From Cruorifilaria tuberocauda (Eukaryota; Nematoda; Chromadorea; Rhabditida; Onchocercidae), in assembly GCA_013365365.1 (NCBI GenBank), contig JABVXU010000418.1:1-48028 (forward strand): a stretch of DNA of 48,028 nucleotides, in the 5' to 3' direction. Of the stretch, positions 47,984 through 48,028 are shown one piece after another. A program made the translations under genes and the position numbers. The stretch's first letter is position 1, and every line of letters begins with the position of its first letter. The notes beneath the pieces are model-generated. The model did no database searches, had not been told where the DNA came from, and saw nothing but the letters and a program-made list of their open reading frames with translations.

Positions 47984-48028
47984 AATTTAACGTAATTCTT
48001 TTCACAAATCAGCAACGTCGGCGTGATA
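47984..48028 (+). repeat. 45 bp direct repeat, right copy (cut by window end)
   Basis: Perfect match to 44173-44217, 3,811 bp away in the same orientation, and possibly longer beyond the edge. Confidence 0.9.

Larger units (their letters stand above)
47407..48028. other. Upstream region of the LAPTM-like gene to window end
   Basis: Non-coding. Contains a purine-rich GA/GATA run at about 47710-47752 and the second 45 bp direct repeat copy at the end. No gene recognised. Confidence 0.5.

Noticed and set aside
1..48028. Wolbachia-derived or other bacterial insert, prokaryotic operon or CRISPR array
   Set aside because: All genes have spliceosomal introns and animal families, no GC or codon shift was seen, and there are no regularly spaced repeats.
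1..48028. tRNA genes
   Set aside because: A scan by eye for GGTTCRANYCC B-boxes on both strands found only partial matches without a foldable partner; a tRNA search program could still find one.

Overview
The window looks like nuclear DNA of a nematode, most likely a filarial or other spirurid (clade III) worm; the species cannot be named from the sequence alone. The grounds are a very AT-rich background, genes split into many small exons by short introns ending in TTTCAG-like acceptors, acceptor-like sites a few bases before several start codons (as expected for spliced-leader trans-splicing), and animal-type gene families. I rebuilt eight genes by hand by joining exons so that frame and splice phase agree at every junction; seven are well recognised families and one (LAPTM-like) is more tentative.

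Layout, left to right: ribosomal protein L31 (minus strand, last exon beyond the left edge); a 6.3 kb gene-poor stretch; an 18 kb multi-PDZ gene (plus strand, about 1,388 residues in 18 exons) that most resembles the PDZD2 / pro-interleukin-16 family; a ZIP zinc transporter (minus, 9 exons, 445 residues); adenine phosphoribosyltransferase (minus, 4 exons, 196 residues); the box C/D snoRNP core protein NOP58 (plus, 11 exons, 483 residues); an ER protein O-glucosyltransferase of the KDELC/POGLUT2-3 type (plus, 9 exons, 500 residues, ending KQEL); a p24/TMED cargo receptor (minus); and a four-span LAPTM4-like membrane protein with a PPPY tail (minus). APRT and NOP58 are divergent across about 450 bp containing a long polypyrimidine tract. 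The PDZ gene and the ZIP gene converge.

The genes do not form one pathway. They are a mix of housekeeping functions: translation and ribosome biogenesis (L31, NOP58), purine salvage (APRT), zinc transport (ZIP), secretory pathway work (POGLUT, TMED), endolysosomal membrane (LAPTM-like) and scaffolding (PDZ). I found no new enzymatic or defence system, CRISPR array, prokaryotic operon or bacterial insert.

The most unusual DNA lies at the right end. A 153 bp copy of part of the POGLUT gene, including a whole intron, sits 5.5 kb downstream at about 97% identity with a frameshifting deletion. A 45 bp perfect direct repeat occurs at 44173 and again at the very end of the window. Other notable points are a GC-AG intron in NOP58, a roughly 235 bp imperfect inverted repeat inside a PDZ-gene intron, and an ATG just after an acceptor that could give a short isoform of the PDZ gene.
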